Position numbers and translations under genes: made by a program | Part shown: in pieces, positions 17,483 to 27,002 of the stretch | Layout of the letters: every line of letters starts with the position of its first letter | How positions within the stretch are numbered: the stretch's first letter is position 1 | Notes under the pieces: generated by a model | The model's database searches: none | Seen by the model: the letters and a program-made list of their open reading frames with translations, nothing else | Told to the model about the DNA's origin: nothing | Origin: Cohaesibacter celericrescens | GTDB taxonomy: Bacteria > Pseudomonadota > Alphaproteobacteria > Rhizobiales > Cohaesibacteraceae | Length of the DNA: 32,479 bases | NCBI RefSeq assembly: GCF_002866925.1 | Contig: NZ_PKUQ01000008.1 | Coordinates: 1-32,479 of the forward strand | Direction: 5' to 3'

Positions 17483-18643
17483 ATGAAACAGATCCTCCTT
17501 CATGCTCGCCTGTTTGACGGCAACCAATTCCACGCGGGCAAAGCCGTGACGCTTGACGAGGGGCTGATCGACGCAATTGTCGATCAGCACGGATCGGTTG
17601 GCGGTTATGAACTGCATGACCTGACAGGGTTGGTGCTTGCACCGGGGTTTGTTGACACGCAGGTCAACGGCGGCGGCGGTGTGATGCTGGACGGGGAAAC
17701 CAGCCTTGAAGGCCTTGAGACAATTACCGACGCGCATCGATGCTTTGGCACCACCACCATGTTACCAACCCTGATCAGTGACCAATGGCCGGCCATGCAG
17801 CATGTGTCCGATTTGATCAAACAAGCCCATCGTCATTGGGGCGAGAACAGCTCGCTGGCCGCGATTAAGGGTGTGCATTTTGAAGGGCCCTATCTCAACA
17901 CGGCGCGCAAGGGTGTGCATCTGGGCAGCAACATTCGACCGGTTGATGAGGGGGCGCTTGATCTGCTGTCTCATCCCGATTTGGGCGTTCGACTTATCAC
18001 CGTTGCACCGGAAAAAGTCGGGCCGGCATTTGTGCGTGATCTGACCAAGCGCGGCGCATTGGTCTCGGCGGGGCACACTGCCGGAAGCTATCAAGATATC
18101 GCGTTGGCGTTGCGCAACGGCCTGCGCGGCTTCACCCATCTTTATAATGCTATGAGCCCCTTGGGCAGTCGCGAACCCGGCGTGGTTGGGGCAGCTCTGG
18201 ACGATGAAGCCAGCTGGTGCGGAATGATCGTCGACGGCTTCCATGTGCATCCTGCGTCCATGCGGCTGGCCATCAAATCCAAGCCACGCGGCAAGATCTT
18301 TTTGGTCACCGACGCCATGGCCTCGGTCGGCGCGAAAGACAAAAGCTTTATGCTGAACGACCAGACGATTCAGGCCAAAGACGGTAAATGTCAGCTCAAT
18401 GACAGCACACTTGCCGGGTCTGATTTGGACATGATCGGTGCCGTGCGCAATGTGGTTGAGCTGCTTGGTTTACCCCTGTCCGAAGCGTTGCGTATGGCCT
18501 CGTCATATCCGGCGGCCTTCATGCGCATGGATACGTCGCTGGGGTCTGTAGCTCCCGGGTTTGTAGCTGATCTGGTGGCTTTTGATCCGGTTGGCTGGCG
18601 CGTCAAACACACATGGATCAACGGCTATCACCGCGCTCACTAG
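17483..18643 (+). CDS. nagA: N-acetylglucosamine-6-phosphate deacetylase
   Basis: NagA hydrolyses GlcNAc-6-phosphate to glucosamine-6-phosphate and acetate. From ATG 17483 it has 386 residues, the family norm; the frame remains open to 17435, but the extra residues align with nothing expected. Landmarks are APGFVDTQVNGGGG (about 53-66), HFEGPYL with the metal-binding Glu, SAGHTAGS, THLYNAMSPLGSREPG, DGFHVHP and VTDAMASVG with the catalytic Asp. It completes the pathway started by nagK. No nagB deaminase or transporter is visible here, so part of the pathway lies elsewhere. Confidence 0.95.
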   Translation: MKQILLHARLFDGNQFHAGKAVTLDEGLIDAIVDQHGSVGGYELHDLTGLVLAPGFVDTQVNGGGGVMLDGETSLEGLETITDAHRCFGTTTMLPTLISDQWPAMQHVSDLIKQAHRHWGENSSLAAIKGVHFEGPYLNTARKGVHLGSNIRPVDEGALDLLSHPDLGVRLITVAPEKVGPAFVRDLTKRGALVSAGHTAGSYQDIALALRNGLRGFTHLYNAMSPLGSREPGVVGAALDDEASWCGMIVDGFHVHPASMRLAIKSKPRGKIFLVTDAMASVGAKDKSFMLNDQTIQAKDGKCQLNDSTLAGSDLDMIGAVRNVVELLGLPLSEALRMASSYPAAFMRMDTSLGSVAPGFVADLVAFDPVGWRVKHTWINGYHRAH

Positions 18644-18717
18644 GGTCATATCGCCATAGAGGTCAGTGGCTTGTGGGATGGCGATACTCTGTGCCTTGAT
18701 GGCGCTCTTAACAAACA

Positions 18718-18891
18718 GATTCAAATGCGTTGATTCAAGACATTCTAACTTAAAGCTTTGATTCAACCTGTATTCTGGTGCCGTTAAAGTACTTTAAGAG
18801 GGTTCAATTTGGCGAGTCATTTCAATGGGATGGCCGCGTCTTTGAATGAACCGATTCATGAGTGACGCGCCTGCTTCATGTGGTGATTCAA
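18718..18891. repeat. Scattered GATTCAA repeats and a perfect 14-bp palindrome
   Basis: In the 350-base gap between the converging nagA and qorB genes, GATTCAA occurs at 18718, 18732, 18760 and 18885, with near copies GGTTCAA (18801) and GATTCAT (18853). The perfect palindrome TTAAAGTACTTTAA lies at 18784-18797. No open frame explains them. They could be protein-binding sites or remnants; no function can be assigned. Confidence 0.45.
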
Positions 18892-18932
18892 ATAGCTCAG
18901 ATAATGAATCTGGTTCCCAAAGGCACAAATAA

Positions 18933-18963
18933 GCACCGGTCTCCTCGTTCAGGAAACCGGTGC
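18933..18963. terminator. Hairpin terminator beyond qorB
   Basis: GCACCGGT (18933-18940) and ACCGGTGC (18956-18963) are perfect 8-base arms around a 15-base loop. The plus side continues ATTTTCTTC and the minus side TTATTTGT, so it may act in both directions. It is about 30 bases past the qorB stop and about 290 bases past nagA, which makes qorB the likelier client. Confidence 0.6.
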
Positions 18964-18993
18964 ATTTTCTTCACGTATCAGAGGCAATCGGTG

Positions 18994-19854
18994 TTAGACC
19001 GTAGACAATGCGTTCCTGATGCTGTCGGCGATGGGTGTGGTTGGGCGGCCGATCAAGCGCGACAGTGTCTTGCTAGAATCGGTCAACCAACCCGATTTGA
19101 TGGCCGCATCGGCATCGGCAAGCATCGCAGCAAAGCCTTCTGGCAGACCAGCCCCGATGAGAGCATTGGTCAGATCCTGCTGCGGCATATCAATATAAGA
19201 GACCTGCTTTCCCGAGACGCTGGCAACCACTGCGGCATACTCGGACAAGGAGAATTCTTCGTCCCCTGCCAGCTCATAAATCTTACCGGCCTGGTCCTCA
19301 TTGCTAAGCAGGACAGCAGCCGCGGCGGCGGCATAGTCCGAGCGGGAGGCCGTAGCTATTCGGCCCTCACCTGCATGACCGATGACAGCGCCATGTTGCA
19401 AAACCGGCGCCAGATTTTCGGTGTAATTCTCGCTGTACCAACCGTTGCGCAGGAGCACAGCAGGCACGCCGGATGCGGCGATCAGCGCTTCGGTTTCCTT
19501 GTGCTCACGGGCAAGCATGATCGGCGAGACATCGGTCCGAAGGATGGAGGTATAAGCGAGCAATTGGACGCCATTGGCTTTGGCCGCATTGATGACGCTA
19601 GCATGCTGAGGGGTTCGCTGGCCGACGGCGCTGGACGAAATCAACAGCAGCTTGTCGACATCCTTCAACGCTTCGGCATAGCTCTCTGGCAGCTCATAAT
19701 CAGCTGTGCGCACAGTGACACCCAGTGCGGCAAAATCTGCGACAGTGTCTGCATTCCGCACCAATGCGATGATGTTGGAAGGGGCTGTCTGGTTGAGGAG
19801 AGACTTGATAACGAGGCGGCCCAACTGGCCGGAGGCACCGGTTACTGCAATCAT
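18994..19854 (-). CDS. qorB: NAD(P)H:quinone oxidoreductase, QorB (YtfG) type
   Basis: A 286-residue atypical short-chain dehydrogenase of the NmrA-like group. It closely resembles E. coli QOR2 (QorB): the nucleotide-binding start MIAVTGASGQLGRLVI, the segments LLLISSSAVGQRTPQH and LLRNGWYSENYTEN, and the C-terminal DSSKTLSRLIGRPTTP all have near-identical counterparts. The enzyme reduces quinones with NAD(P)H and is linked to redox stress. It is divergent from a LysR-type gene across 116 bases, the usual arrangement for a target with its own regulator. Confidence 0.92.
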   Translation of the reverse strand: MIAVTGASGQLGRLVIKSLLNQTAPSNIIALVRNADTVADFAALGVTVRTADYELPESYAEALKDVDKLLLISSSAVGQRTPQHASVINAAKANGVQLLAYTSILRTDVSPIMLAREHKETEALIAASGVPAVLLRNGWYSENYTENLAPVLQHGAVIGHAGEGRIATASRSDYAAAAAAVLLSNEDQAGKIYELAGDEEFSLSEYAAVVASVSGKQVSYIDMPQQDLTNALIGAGLPEGFAAMLADADAAIKSGWLTDSSKTLSRLIGRPTTPIADSIRNALSTV

Positions 19855-19948
19855 GATAATGTCCTTTCATGTGGCTGGTCTCGCCAGCTCAATGGTGTTT
19901 GCTTGACCGGAATATGCCCATTGTGCTTTGTTCCCACTAGACGACTTA

Positions 19949-19960
19949 TTCAGAATTGAA
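19949..19960. promoter_or_regulatory. Candidate LysR-type operator between qorB and its regulator
   Basis: TTCAGAATTGAA has TTCA/TGAA inverted arms around four bases and lies 10 bases before the regulator's ATG. A second small repeat, GCTGG-TCTCG-CCAGC, lies near the qorB start. Both are short and only suggestive; the position between divergent genes is the main support. Confidence 0.3.
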
Positions 19961-19970
19961 AGTTCGGTAA

Positions 19971-20876
19971 ATGAGTACAATAGGAGTTCAGCATCTAAAA
20001 CCTCTGGCGATCTTTTCTTCTGTCGTGGATGAAGGAAGCTTTGCCGGAGCGGCTAGGACACTGCGCACCAGTCGGTCTCGGGTATCGGAGCAGATAACCC
20101 AGTTGGAAGAAGATCTCGGCGTTCGCCTTTTGCAGCGATCAACGCGCAAACTATCCCTAACGGAAGAGGGTCGCCGCATCTATGAGAAGGCCCGTACGCT
20201 TTCGCGGGTGCTGGAAGAAACACACGAGATCGCATCGCAAGAAAAACCATCGGGTCGCGTTTCCATCACCACTCCGCATGATATAGGCGTGTCGCAATTG
20301 CTCCCTGCCCTTGCTTCGTTTCGCAATCGGTATCCTGATGTCGTGCTGGACATTATCCTAAACGACAACCGCCTTGACCTAATCCAAGAAGGCATCGATA
20401 TGGCCTTGCGCGTTGGTTTGCCAAAAGACGACAGCCTGATTGGTCGGGTGTTGTATGAGGAAAGCTTTTCGCTGTTCGCCAGTCCAGATTATTTAGCTGC
20501 CAACGGCACTCCAACAACCGTGCAAGAGCTTGCCAAGCATCGCTGGATTTGCCTCACCCATGTCAGTCCGCGCGGCGTTCACCAGCTCTATCGCGATGAC
20601 GAGCTCACGACGCTACAGTCAAGCCAATTTGAGGTCTGCAACTCCCCACTGATGATGATACGGATGGCTTTGGCGAATATGGGGATCGCGCAAATATTCC
20701 CTTCCACAATCCGCCAAGAGCTTGCCAGAGGGCAACTGGTCCCTGTAATGCCCGAACTCAAAGGCCCAAGCATGCTGTTCTCGCTCGTCTATCCATCACG
20801 CAAGCAAATGCCGCTGCGGACTCGCGCCTTGATTGATCATTTGATGTCAGCAGATATGTTTGAAGACCGTCCCTAA
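19971..20876 (+). CDS. LysR-family transcriptional regulator
   Basis: A 301-residue regulator with the N-terminal winged helix-turn-helix (about 8-66: VVDEGSFAGAARTLRTSRSRVSEQITQLEEDLGVRLLQR, quoted here in outline as residues 18-57). A linker helix and a periplasmic-binding-protein-like effector domain (about 92-295) follow. It most likely controls the divergent qorB, perhaps in response to quinones or electrophiles; that is inferred from position only. No strong ribosome-binding site precedes ATG 19971. Confidence 0.9.
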   Translation: MSTIGVQHLKPLAIFSSVVDEGSFAGAARTLRTSRSRVSEQITQLEEDLGVRLLQRSTRKLSLTEEGRRIYEKARTLSRVLEETHEIASQEKPSGRVSITTPHDIGVSQLLPALASFRNRYPDVVLDIILNDNRLDLIQEGIDMALRVGLPKDDSLIGRVLYEESFSLFASPDYLAANGTPTTVQELAKHRWICLTHVSPRGVHQLYRDDELTTLQSSQFEVCNSPLMMIRMALANMGIAQIFPSTIRQELARGQLVPVMPELKGPSMLFSLVYPSRKQMPLRTRALIDHLMSADMFEDRP

Positions 20877-20877
20877 C

Positions 20878-20909
20878 AAAAAACGCCCGACCAATGGCCG
20901 GACGTTTTA
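20878..20909 (-). terminator. pntB terminator, also positioned after the LysR gene
   Basis: Read on the minus strand, AAAACGTCCGGCC, a 3-base loop and GGTCGGGCGTTTT form a continuous 13-bp stem with two G-U pairs, followed by a run of T. On the plus strand those two positions become C-A mismatches, so the hairpin is tuned to end pntB. It may still terminate the converging LysR gene, whose stop is only a few bases away. Confidence 0.8.
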
Positions 20910-20930
20910 TCACTTCAAATAGCGCACAGA

Positions 20931-22370
20931 TTACTTGATCTGTTCCAACAATTTGTTGAGGCTCTCTTTGGCATCGCCATAGAACATGCGGGTGTTTTCT
21001 TTGTAGAAGAGTGGGTTTTCGATGCCGGAATAACCGGTACCCTGACCACGCTTGGATACAAAGACCTGCTTGGCTTTCCAACATTCAAGCACTGGCATAC
21101 CAGCGATTGGGGAGTTTGGATCATCCTGAGCGGCCGGATTGACGATGTCGTTGGAACCGATAACGATGGCAACATCCGTTGTAGGGAAGTCATCGTTGAT
21201 CTCATCCATTTCCATCACGATGTCATAAGGCACCTTGGCTTCTGCCAATAGCACGTTCATGTGACCGGGAAGACGACCAGCCACCGGATGGATAGCGAAG
21301 CGCACTTCTTTGCCTTGCGCACGCAAGCGTTTGGTCAATTCGGACACAGCCTGCTGAGCCTGAGCAACAGCGAGCCCGTAACCCGGAATAATGATGACGC
21401 TGTCAGCTTCTTCCAAAGCAGACACAACACCGTCCGCATCGATAGCAATCATCTCACCAGAGATTTCCTGCGCTGGACCGCCTGCGCCACCAAAACCGCC
21501 AAGGATAACCGAGACGAACTGACGGTTCATAGCCTTACACATGATGTAAGACAGGATCGCACCAGAAGAGCCCACCAGAGCGCCGGTAACGATCAGCAGA
21601 TCGTTGCCAAGGGTGAAGCCGATAGCCGCAGCTGCCCAACCGGAATAGGAGTTGAGCATGGAAACCACGACGGGCATATCTGCACCACCGATGCCCATGA
21701 TCAAATGCCAGCCGATGAGACCTGCAAGCAGGGTGACCACAAGCATTGTCCAGATACCGGATCCCATCACGAACATGATACCGAGAACCAGACAAGCAAT
21801 CGCCATCACAGCATTCAAAGCGTGACCACCAGGCCATTGTTTTGGCTTGCCGTCGATTTTGCCAGCCAACTTGCCAAAGGCAACAATAGAGCCAGTGAAG
21901 GTAATCGCGCCGATGAAGATGCCAAGGAAGACTTCTACTTTGAGAATGGAGATCTCAGTAACCGTCTTTTGAGCCAAATGTTCGGCAAAACCAGCCAGAT
22001 GTGCAACGTCTGCACCCGAGGCTTTGAGACCCATGACGTGCTGCAACTCAAGTTCAGCATTCAGACCGATGAAGACAGCAGCCAGACCGACAAAAGAGTG
22101 CAACGCGGCCACAAGCTGTGGCATTTCCGTCATTTCAACACGACGAGCGACTTCATAACCAGCATAGGCGCCAATGGCCACAGCAGGAACAAGAAGCCAG
22201 TAGTTACCGAGGCCAGGACCAAAGATGGTGCCAACAACAGCAACACCCATACCGATGATACCGAACCAGACGGCGCGTTTTGCGTTCTCCTGGTTGGACA
22301 AGCCACCCAGTGAGAGAATGAAGAGAACAGCAGCAGAGATATAGGCTGCGGAAACAATACCGATAGACAT
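20931..22370 (-). CDS. pntB: NAD(P) transhydrogenase subunit beta
   Basis: PntB binds NADP(H) and, with PntA, couples hydride transfer from NADH to NADP+ to proton flow across the inner membrane. From ATG 22370, preceded by GGAG, it has 479 residues (E. coli 462). The N-terminal half has multiple membrane helices (for example [20 protein letters not shown]). The C-terminal domain III (about 300-479) has the dinucleotide motif [32 protein letters not shown] and [12 protein letters not shown]. It lies 13 bases downstream of pntA and ends at a clear terminator. Confidence 0.97.
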   Translation of the reverse strand: MSIGIVSAAYISAAVLFILSLGGLSNQENAKRAVWFGIIGMGVAVVGTIFGPGLGNYWLLVPAVAIGAYAGYEVARRVEMTEMPQLVAALHSFVGLAAVFIGLNAELELQHVMGLKASGADVAHLAGFAEHLAQKTVTEISILKVEVFLGIFIGAITFTGSIVAFGKLAGKIDGKPKQWPGGHALNAVMAIACLVLGIMFVMGSGIWTMLVVTLLAGLIGWHLIMGIGGADMPVVVSMLNSYSGWAAAAIGFTLGNDLLIVTGALVGSSGAILSYIMCKAMNRQFVSVILGGFGGAGGPAQEISGEMIAIDADGVVSALEEADSVIIIPGYGLAVAQAQQAVSELTKRLRAQGKEVRFAIHPVAGRLPGHMNVLLAEAKVPYDIVMEMDEINDDFPTTDVAIVIGSNDIVNPAAQDDPNSPIAGMPVLECWKAKQVFVSKRGQGTGYSGIENPLFYKENTRMFYGDAKESLNKLLEQIK

Positions 22371-22383
22371 AGTCTCTGCTCCT

Positions 22384-23955
22384 TTAAGATTTCTGGAACA
22401 TGGCAAGCATCCGGCGCGTAACCAGGAAGCCACCAACGATGTTGATCGTCGCAATCAGAATCGAGATGCCCGAAAGGACCATCACGAGCCAACTGCCAGA
22501 ACCAACCTGCAACAATGCGCCGAGGATCACGATGCCGGAAATAGCATTGGTGACCGCCATCAGCGGTGTATGCAGCGCATGAGAAACGCTCCAGATAACC
22601 TGGAAGCCGATGAAGCATGCAAGCGCAAAGACGATGAAGTGGCTCATGAAGCTGGCAGGAGCGTAGGCACCAATCAACAACATGAACAAGCCGCCACCGG
22701 CCAGCAATTTGATCTGGCTGAGGGTATTTGCCTTGAAGGCCGCTGCTTCTGCAGCTTTCTTCTCTTCGGGTGTCAGTTGCTTGACTTCTTTTTTGGGCTG
22801 AGCCGCAATCGCTTTGATTTTTGGTGGTGGAGGCGGGAACGTAATTTCGCCTTCGAATGTCACCGTCGATCCGCGGATCACATCGTCTTCCATGTCATGC
22901 TTGATTTGACCGTCCTTTTCAGGGGTCAGGTCGGTCATCATGTGACGGATGTTGGAAGAATAAAGCTCTGACGATTGGTTGGCCATACGAGACGGGAAGT
23001 CTGTGTAGCCCACAATGGTCACGCCATTATCGGTCACAATCTTCTTGTCTTTTACGGTCAGTTTGCAGTTGCCGCCTTTTTCCGCTGCCAAATCGACAAT
23101 CACAGAACCGGTTTTCATGGCCGCAACCATGTCTTCGGTCCAGAGCTCGGGTGCCTCACGATTGGGGATCAGCGCGGTGGTGATGACGATATCGATTTCA
23201 GGAGCTAGCTCGCGGAACTTGGCAAGCTGGGCTTCGCGGAATTCAGGCGAAGACACAGATGCATAACCACCAGTGGAGGCTCCGTCCTGCTGTTCTTCCT
23301 CAAAATCAAGATATACAAATTCGGCGCCCATGGATTCAACTTGCTCAGCCACTTCAGGGCGAACGTCAAATGCATAAGTTACGGCACCGAGTGCCACAGA
23401 TGTACCCAGAGCAGCCAGTCCAGCAACACCGGCACCAACAACCAAAACCTTTGCAGGAGGAACTTTACCCGCGGCGGTGATCTGACCCGTAAAGAAGCGA
23501 CCAAAATTGTTGCCGGCTTCGATTACAGAACGATAACCAGCTATGTTGGCCATGGAAGACAGCGCATCCATCTTCTGGGCGCGCGAAATACGCGGCACCA
23601 TTTCCATAGCGATAACGTTGGCACCGGCAGCTTTGGCTGCATCCATGCCTTCTTGGTTGGCCGCAGGGTTGAAGAATGAAATTAGCGTTTTGTCTTTTGC
23701 CAGATACTTCAGTTCAGTTTCCTGAGGCTGACGAACCTTGGCGACAATATCAGCCGTTTCCCAGAGGATGTCCGCTCCGGACACAATCTCAACGCCGGCT
23801 TCAACGTAGGCAGCATCCGAAAACCCGGCCAGAACCCCGGCTCCGGTTTCGAGGATGCAGTCATATCCCAATTTCTGGAGCAGTTTCGCTGAAGACGGCG
23901 TCATCGCAACGCGTGCTTCCCCGATATACTGCTCTTTAGGTGTCCCTATCTTCAC
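22384..23955 (-). CDS. pntA: NAD(P) transhydrogenase subunit alpha
   Basis: PntA carries the NAD(H)-binding domain I and part of the membrane domain. The best start is GTG 23955: GGGAG lies 6-7 bases upstream and it gives the canonical (M)[16 protein letters not shown]. The frame extends farther to 23991 without support. The protein has 523 residues (E. coli 510), with [21 protein letters not shown] as the NAD fold in the middle (about 165), the mobile-loop segment [12 protein letters not shown] (about 320) and four predicted membrane helices at the C-terminus. The alpha chain is a single fused polypeptide as in E. coli, unlike the split PntAA/PntAB of Rhodospirillum. Confidence 0.96.
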   Translation of the reverse strand: MKIGTPKEQYIGEARVAMTPSSAKLLQKLGYDCILETGAGVLAGFSDAAYVEAGVEIVSGADILWETADIVAKVRQPQETELKYLAKDKTLISFFNPAANQEGMDAAKAAGANVIAMEMVPRISRAQKMDALSSMANIAGYRSVIEAGNNFGRFFTGQITAAGKVPPAKVLVVGAGVAGLAALGTSVALGAVTYAFDVRPEVAEQVESMGAEFVYLDFEEEQQDGASTGGYASVSSPEFREAQLAKFRELAPEIDIVITTALIPNREAPELWTEDMVAAMKTGSVIVDLAAEKGGNCKLTVKDKKIVTDNGVTIVGYTDFPSRMANQSSELYSSNIRHMMTDLTPEKDGQIKHDMEDDVIRGSTVTFEGEITFPPPPPKIKAIAAQPKKEVKQLTPEEKKAAEAAAFKANTLSQIKLLAGGGLFMLLIGAYAPASFMSHFIVFALACFIGFQVIWSVSHALHTPLMAVTNAISGIVILGALLQVGSGSWLVMVLSGISILIATINIVGGFLVTRRMLAMFQKS

Positions 23956-24019
23956 GACAGACTCCCTTCTACACACAAGTTCATGCCCCATAAGCAGGCG
24001 GGGCGAATTTCCTCGGCCC

Positions 24020-24048
24020 TATAGTGCAGACCAAAGACCAATTGCCAA
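24020..24048 (-). promoter_or_regulatory. Candidate pntAB promoter
   Basis: On the minus strand TTGGCA (24043-24048) and ACTATA (24020-24025) are separated by exactly 17 bases, placing the start about 55-60 bases before the GTG of pntA. The rest of the 536-base gap 23956-24491 shows no supportable gene. One inverted repeat, CCTCCA...TGGAGG near 24377-24408, was seen in it but not explained. Confidence 0.35.
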
Positions 24049-24491
24049 GTCTTGCTTGTGGATCACCTGCGCTTTCCAGTGCATGAAACAATGGAAACTG
24101 GACCAAAGGCGGCTTCTTTGCTGCCCCTGCGTCAATTTGCGTGGGTAAAACCACCAAGAAAAACGGATTTTTTTCCAACCGATGAAAAGTTACAGCCATC
24201 TTCTTACCAACATTTAGCCATAAGGCGAACTAAAACGGTTTATTCGAAAATTTACACCGGAAAATTACGTTATGAAGTCGACTAACTATTTGACTTTGGA
24301 CATTTTCTGGCTCTGCACGCCTCTCGAATTGAAGTTTGATGCATGCGAATCATTTCAATCGCAACCACTTACGCCTCCACGCTACTTTGTGGTTCATAAA
24401 TGGAGGTTTCTGGATTAGCATCAGGGCTGCGGATCACGACTGCCAAGGCCAATAACATGCCGCAACGTCCCTATCACCGGTAGACGTGACG

Positions 24492-25499
24492 CTATTTCAT
24501 AGTTGGATCATAAGTCATGGCGTTGATCGCGCCTTGCAGGCCAAAATTGCTGTTTCGGTAAAGATAGATCGGAATATTGACCCGGAACTTGGTGTGGCGT
24601 CCGCCTTGATTGAAGCCTGCAAGAAATGCGGGGCGTTTGAAGATCCACTCGTTCTTGAGCAGAACACCCCCGGTCAGGAACACACCGCCATAGGCCGAAA
24701 TATACAAAGCAAGATCACCTGCAACCGCACCAAGATGGTGACAAAACATGTCAACCGCACGAACGGCCAGACTGTTGCCATCTGTACGAGCGACATCAAA
24801 AATGTCACGCGCGGACATCTCTGTTGGCTCACGTCCGTTGAGCAATTCCAGAGCCTTCATCAAATAAGGCATACCCGTACCAGAGACGATGGCTTCGGCT
24901 TCAAGAGCGAGACATTTGTTCTCATCCATCTGGGTTTCGGGCCAAAGCTCGGCCAGTTTGGTAAAGATGTCGACTTCTTCTATTGTGTGGGGCGCAATGC
25001 GTACATGCCCGCCTTCCCCTTGAAGAACTTCAGGTTGTTCACCAGCCCATGCCAAGGTGCCGACTCCAAGGCCTGTGCCCGGGCCGACAATCAGGCGGGG
25101 TTGGGTTGGGGCTGGTGGCGTGCGCAGTGGAGCGGGTAGCTCACCTTGAATCTGCGTCAGGTCATCGGGTTCAGCGGTGACTAACGACCAAGCCGCGGCT
25201 TCAAAATCATTCAGGATTCGCGCTTTTTGCGCCCCTGCTGCCACCACCAGATCAGACTCGGAAAACCCCTGTTGGCCCGCATTGGTCAGGGTTACATAGC
25301 CATTCTGAATCACACCTGCTGCGGCCACTTCCAAATAACGAGGAGCCGACCCAACCTTATCCACAAAAGCGCGCACAGCTTCGGTCAAATGCAGTTGTCC
25401 CGTTGTCTCAAAAGTCTGTTGCTCTTTGATGCGACCTTCAACGGCAACGGCCAGACGCATATTGGTACCACCAACATCGGCAACCAGATCCCACAGCAT
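24492..25499 (-). CDS. glk: Glucokinase
   Basis: Glk phosphorylates glucose with ATP at entry to the Entner-Doudoroff or glycolytic route. From ATG 25499, preceded by GAGAGGAAAC, it has 335 residues (typical 320-345). It shows the hexokinase-fold phosphate motif VADVGGTNMRLA, LNDFEAAAW with the catalytic Asp, GPGTGLGVG, EGGHVRIAP and LTGGVLLKN. It is the bacterial group-A glucokinase (PF02685) rather than a ROK kinase. It is monocistronic between pntA and the biotin operon. Confidence 0.95.
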   Translation of the reverse strand: MLWDLVADVGGTNMRLAVAVEGRIKEQQTFETTGQLHLTEAVRAFVDKVGSAPRYLEVAAAGVIQNGYVTLTNAGQQGFSESDLVVAAGAQKARILNDFEAAAWSLVTAEPDDLTQIQGELPAPLRTPPAPTQPRLIVGPGTGLGVGTLAWAGEQPEVLQGEGGHVRIAPHTIEEVDIFTKLAELWPETQMDENKCLALEAEAIVSGTGMPYLMKALELLNGREPTEMSARDIFDVARTDGNSLAVRAVDMFCHHLGAVAGDLALYISAYGGVFLTGGVLLKNEWIFKRPAFLAGFNQGGRHTKFRVNIPIYLYRNSNFGLQGAINAMTYDPTMK

Positions 25500-25733
25500 G
25501 ACGTTTCCTCTCACAATCTACCCTCGGGTGACTTTTTTGACGTTTCTGCCAAACTACTAGAGCTATGAATTATTTTCATCCTAAAAATAAAACAAGCTGT
25601 TTGTCGTGGAGGCAGCTATTCGTCAAATGCAGAGTTCGGGTGATTTTTGTATCCGGTTGGTGTGTCCAATGCACACAGGCAGTCACTCGACAGCTTGCAA
25701 AAGAAGTGACAAATGCAGCTTTCTAGTGCACCA

Positions 25734-25765
25734 GAAAAGGCCCTCAGAAAATCCGAGACCCTTTT
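25734..25765 (-). terminator. Probable terminator of the bioMNY operon
   Basis: On the minus strand AAAGGGTCTC and TGAGGGCCTTT pair around an AT-rich loop with one G-G mismatch and one G-U pair, and TTTTC follows. It lies about 25 bases after the bioY stop. Confidence 0.5.
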
Positions 25766-25790
25766 GCTTTCTTGTTCGTTACCTAGCGGA

Positions 25791-26342
25791 TTAACGCTGA
25801 GCGCGCGACAAAAGGGCATTAGGACGCGCCTTGGCGATGCCTTGGGTGATAAAACCGGCGATGATGGCTTTGACAATATCGCCCGGAATATAGATAAGCG
25901 ACCCGATCAATGCTTCCTTAGCACTCAACTTTGTGTTGATTGTCAGGCCAAGCACCCCCAGAGAATAGAGTACGATAATCCCGCCCAGAATAGATGCAAC
26001 GGCAGCAATCAAGAACAAATTGCCAGAACGCCACTTTTCCATAACCAGACCAGTAACAAAAGCAGCGATTGGCCAGCCAAGCAGGAAGCCTGCGGTTGGG
26101 CCCTGTATGATACCGAGACCACCGCGTCCACCGGATAGAAGCGGAAAGCCAATGATCACCAAAACAATAAGAAGAAGAGCTGCGAGCCCCCCGCGCTTGG
26201 CACCCAAGATGGTACCAGCCAGCATAACCCCGAGCGTTTGTGCCGTAACCGGAACGCCAATTGGCGTGGGAATTGGCGGCAGAAACCCCAGCGCAGCGAT
26301 CAATGCTGCAAACAGAGCTATATAGGCAATTTGACGTTCCAT
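25791..26342 (-). CDS. bioY: Biotin transporter substrate-binding S component
   Basis: BioY is the membrane protein that binds biotin in the ECF-type importer BioMNY. From ATG 26342, with AAGGAAG upstream, it has 183 residues, against about 190 for the family; ATG 26366 would add eight residues but lacks a ribosome-binding site. Six hydrophobic helices are visible. Signature segments are PIPTPIGVPVTAQTLGVMLAG and GGRGGLGIIQGPTAGFLLGWP (about residues 70-90, partly quoted), together with YIPGDIVKAIIA near 155. It is the last gene of a bioM-bioN-bioY operon. Confidence 0.95.
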   Translation of the reverse strand: MERQIAYIALFAALIAALGFLPPIPTPIGVPVTAQTLGVMLAGTILGAKRGGLAALLLIVLVIIGFPLLSGGRGGLGIIQGPTAGFLLGWPIAAFVTGLVMEKWRSGNLFLIAAVASILGGIIVLYSLGVLGLTINTKLSAKEALIGSLIYIPGDIVKAIIAGFITQGIAKARPNALLSRAQR

Positions 26343-26381
26343 TCCAGTTTCTTCCTTATGGTTCATATTTCGCGTATTTGT

Positions 26382-27002
26382 TTATTTCTTGATTTCTTCA
26401 GCGGAACTCAGGCCTCCGCGTGCCCTCAAGGCGTCTGCGACGTAGTCAGCGTCATCAAGCGCACCTAGAGCAAGAGGAACCAACAAACGCGGACTGGCGC
26501 GTTTGGCGGATCGGGCCCGCCACGCCTCATTTAAAAGCTCTCCCTTTTTGAGGAAAACTGGCGTGAAGCGAATGACAAGTCCCATAGCCAACCCGAGTGT
26601 ACGAGGAGGGAGACCCACGCGATGTAGCGGTTTGGAGAGGGTTTCAACCACCGCCATCATGTCATCCAACCGCGAGGTCATTGTCACAAGGTTGGCCAAA
26701 CTCACCATGGCAAACAGCTTGAGAGAAATAGTCAGTCCCTCTTCGATCCGCCCAGTGACCACATGATAGATAAAAATGAGACCAACCAAATATACCAGCG
26801 GCTTTAGTCTGGTAATGCCCACTTGGGCGAATGCCCAGCCAGCAGTCAAATAGAGCGCCGCGACTGTAGCCATCGCGGCCAAGGCTATCATCCAGTTGGT
26901 CACGGGCAGCATCAACAGAGTAGCAAGACAGAGCAATCCCAGCTTGAGTGGCACCGGTAACTTGTGCATCCAGCTTTTGGTCTCGACCGTCAGCGACAGC
27001 AT
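26382..27002 (-). CDS. bioN: Biotin ECF transporter transmembrane T component
   Basis: BioN is the transmembrane coupling protein of the biotin importer (EcfT family). Its 206 residues contain several membrane helices and the two Ala-Arg-Ser/Gly coupling motifs that contact the ATPase, EAWRARSAKRAS and ALRARGG. Its ATG shares one base with the bioM stop (TGATG), indicating coupled translation. bioY follows after 39 bases. Confidence 0.93.
   Translation of the reverse strand: MLSLTVETKSWMHKLPVPLKLGLLCLATLLMLPVTNWMIALAAMATVAALYLTAGWAFAQVGITRLKPLVYLVGLIFIYHVVTGRIEEGLTISLKLFAMVSLANLVTMTSRLDDMMAVVETLSKPLHRVGLPPRTLGLAMGLVIRFTPVFLKKGELLNEAWRARSAKRASPRLLVPLALGALDDADYVADALRARGGLSSAEEIKK

Noticed and set aside
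17300..17503. Possible 67-residue leftward gene just upstream of alkC
   Set aside because: It overlaps the nagA start, has only a weak ribosome-binding site and resembles no known protein; it may be the upstream region of both genes.
18862..19959. A 365-codon plus-strand open frame opposite qorB
   Set aside because: It covers the qorB gene, the terminator and the divergent promoter region, and lacks any recognisable domain.
21261..22313. A 350-codon plus-strand open frame opposite pntB
   Set aside because: It is antisense to a clearly conserved gene and its translation is dominated by His, Asp, Thr and Gln without a fold-like pattern.
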